From DAIOFH01 sp036745875 (GTDB taxonomy: Bacteria; Planctomycetota; SZUA-567): a stretch of 8,660 nucleotides of DNA. The stretch spans positions 1 through 8,660 of the forward strand of contig DAIOFH010000155.1 of NCBI GenBank assembly GCA_036745875.1, in the 5' to 3' direction. A program made the translations under genes and the position numbers. The notes under the pieces are model-generated. The model was not told where the DNA came from and made no database searches. It saw nothing but the letters and a program-made list of their open reading frames with translations. Positions 8,360 to 8,660 of the stretch are shown one piece after another; positions within the stretch are counted from its first letter, which is position 1, and each line of letters starts with the position of its first letter.

Positions 8360-8659
8360 TTATTTTTGGTAGACGCGCTTGCAGGAAGTGTATTTTTCCA
8401 GCGTCATGTCTGTAATGCCGATTTCTTCTGCGATAGCATGCATCATTTCGCCAAGTTTGTCGTCACTGCCGTTACTAAAAGTATACACGATAACTGTCCC
8501 TTCGGACGGTGAATACTGCATCGATTCGGTGACGGTAAACCTCCCAAAATACTTGAGGCAGATGCGGTTGACCGCGGCCCGTGTTTCGGCCGCGGAATAC
8601 CGGTCGGCGGCGTCGACGGCGACAGACATCTTGTAGGTGGGGCTTTCAGCATATGCCAT
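8360..8659 (-). CDS. uncharacterised small protein, possibly partial
   Basis: A 99-residue frame ends 13 bases before the nitroreductase start, so the two are probably one transcription unit. The first ATG in the window is at 8659, one base from the edge; the true start may lie outside, or be Met11 (8629), so the N-terminus is uncertain. I do not recognise the family. The sequence suggests an alternating alpha/beta fold: KMSVAV strand, a helix (SAAETRAAVNRICLKYFG), FTVTES and GTVIVYTFS strands, a second helix (DDKLGEMMHAIAEEIG), and a final MTLEKYTSCKRVY strand. There is no signal peptide or membrane segment. Codon use matches the neighbours, and the good spacing to the next gene's ribosome binding site supports real coding. 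Confidence 0.7.
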   Translation of the reverse strand: MAYAESPTYKMSVAVDAADRYSAAETRAAVNRICLKYFGRFTVTESMQYSPSEGTVIVYTFSNGSDDKLGEMMHAIAEEIGITDMTLEKYTSCKRVYQK

Positions 8660-8660
8660 G

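Overview
The window reads as chromosomal DNA of a GC-rich, probably anaerobic, Gram-negative-type bacterium of the PVC superphylum (Planctomycetes / Lentisphaerae / Kiritimatiellae). This placement is an inference. It rests on the short N-terminal domain and KH wording of NusA, the very long IF2 N-terminus, a C-terminal-Phe outer-membrane beta-barrel protein, and a ferredoxin-type nitroreductase. No rRNA or marker search was possible, so no species is named.

Layout. Positions 97-4585 hold nusA and infB on the + strand, 73 bases apart, ending in a textbook intrinsic terminator at 4614-4646. Then come ylxP (DUF503 family, 4927-5217) and rbfA (5433-5996), which in many bacteria follow infB in the same operon. 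Here they are separated from infB by the terminator, and each is preceded by a long structured non-coding stretch. rbfA has its own good sigma70-type promoter and ends in a second terminator (6026-6058). After a 346-base gap with an AT-rich island, a promoter and a structured leader, comes a secreted beta-barrel protein gene (6343-7380). A strong bidirectional terminator (7436-7468) separates it from a convergent minus-strand pair: an unrecognised small protein (8360-8659, possibly cut by the window edge) followed 13 bases later by a two-[4Fe-4S] nitroreductase (7498-8346).

The first four genes work on the transcription/translation interface: NusA (transcription elongation, pausing and antitermination), IF2 (initiator tRNA and subunit joining), and YlxP and RbfA (the latter a 30S maturation factor). 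The last genes are accessory (envelope, redox).

The most unusual thing in the window is a pair of related imperfect-palindrome elements of about 140 bp (4773-4910 and 5208-5348). They sit in opposite orientations on either side of ylxP. Their ends share GCATTTTAAGA and they share a central stem-loop core. They look like a small foldback/MITE-like repeat family, or a recurring structured RNA. The second copy supplies the stop codon of ylxP, and the end of the first can pair in competition with a hairpin that holds the ylxP ribosome binding site in its loop.
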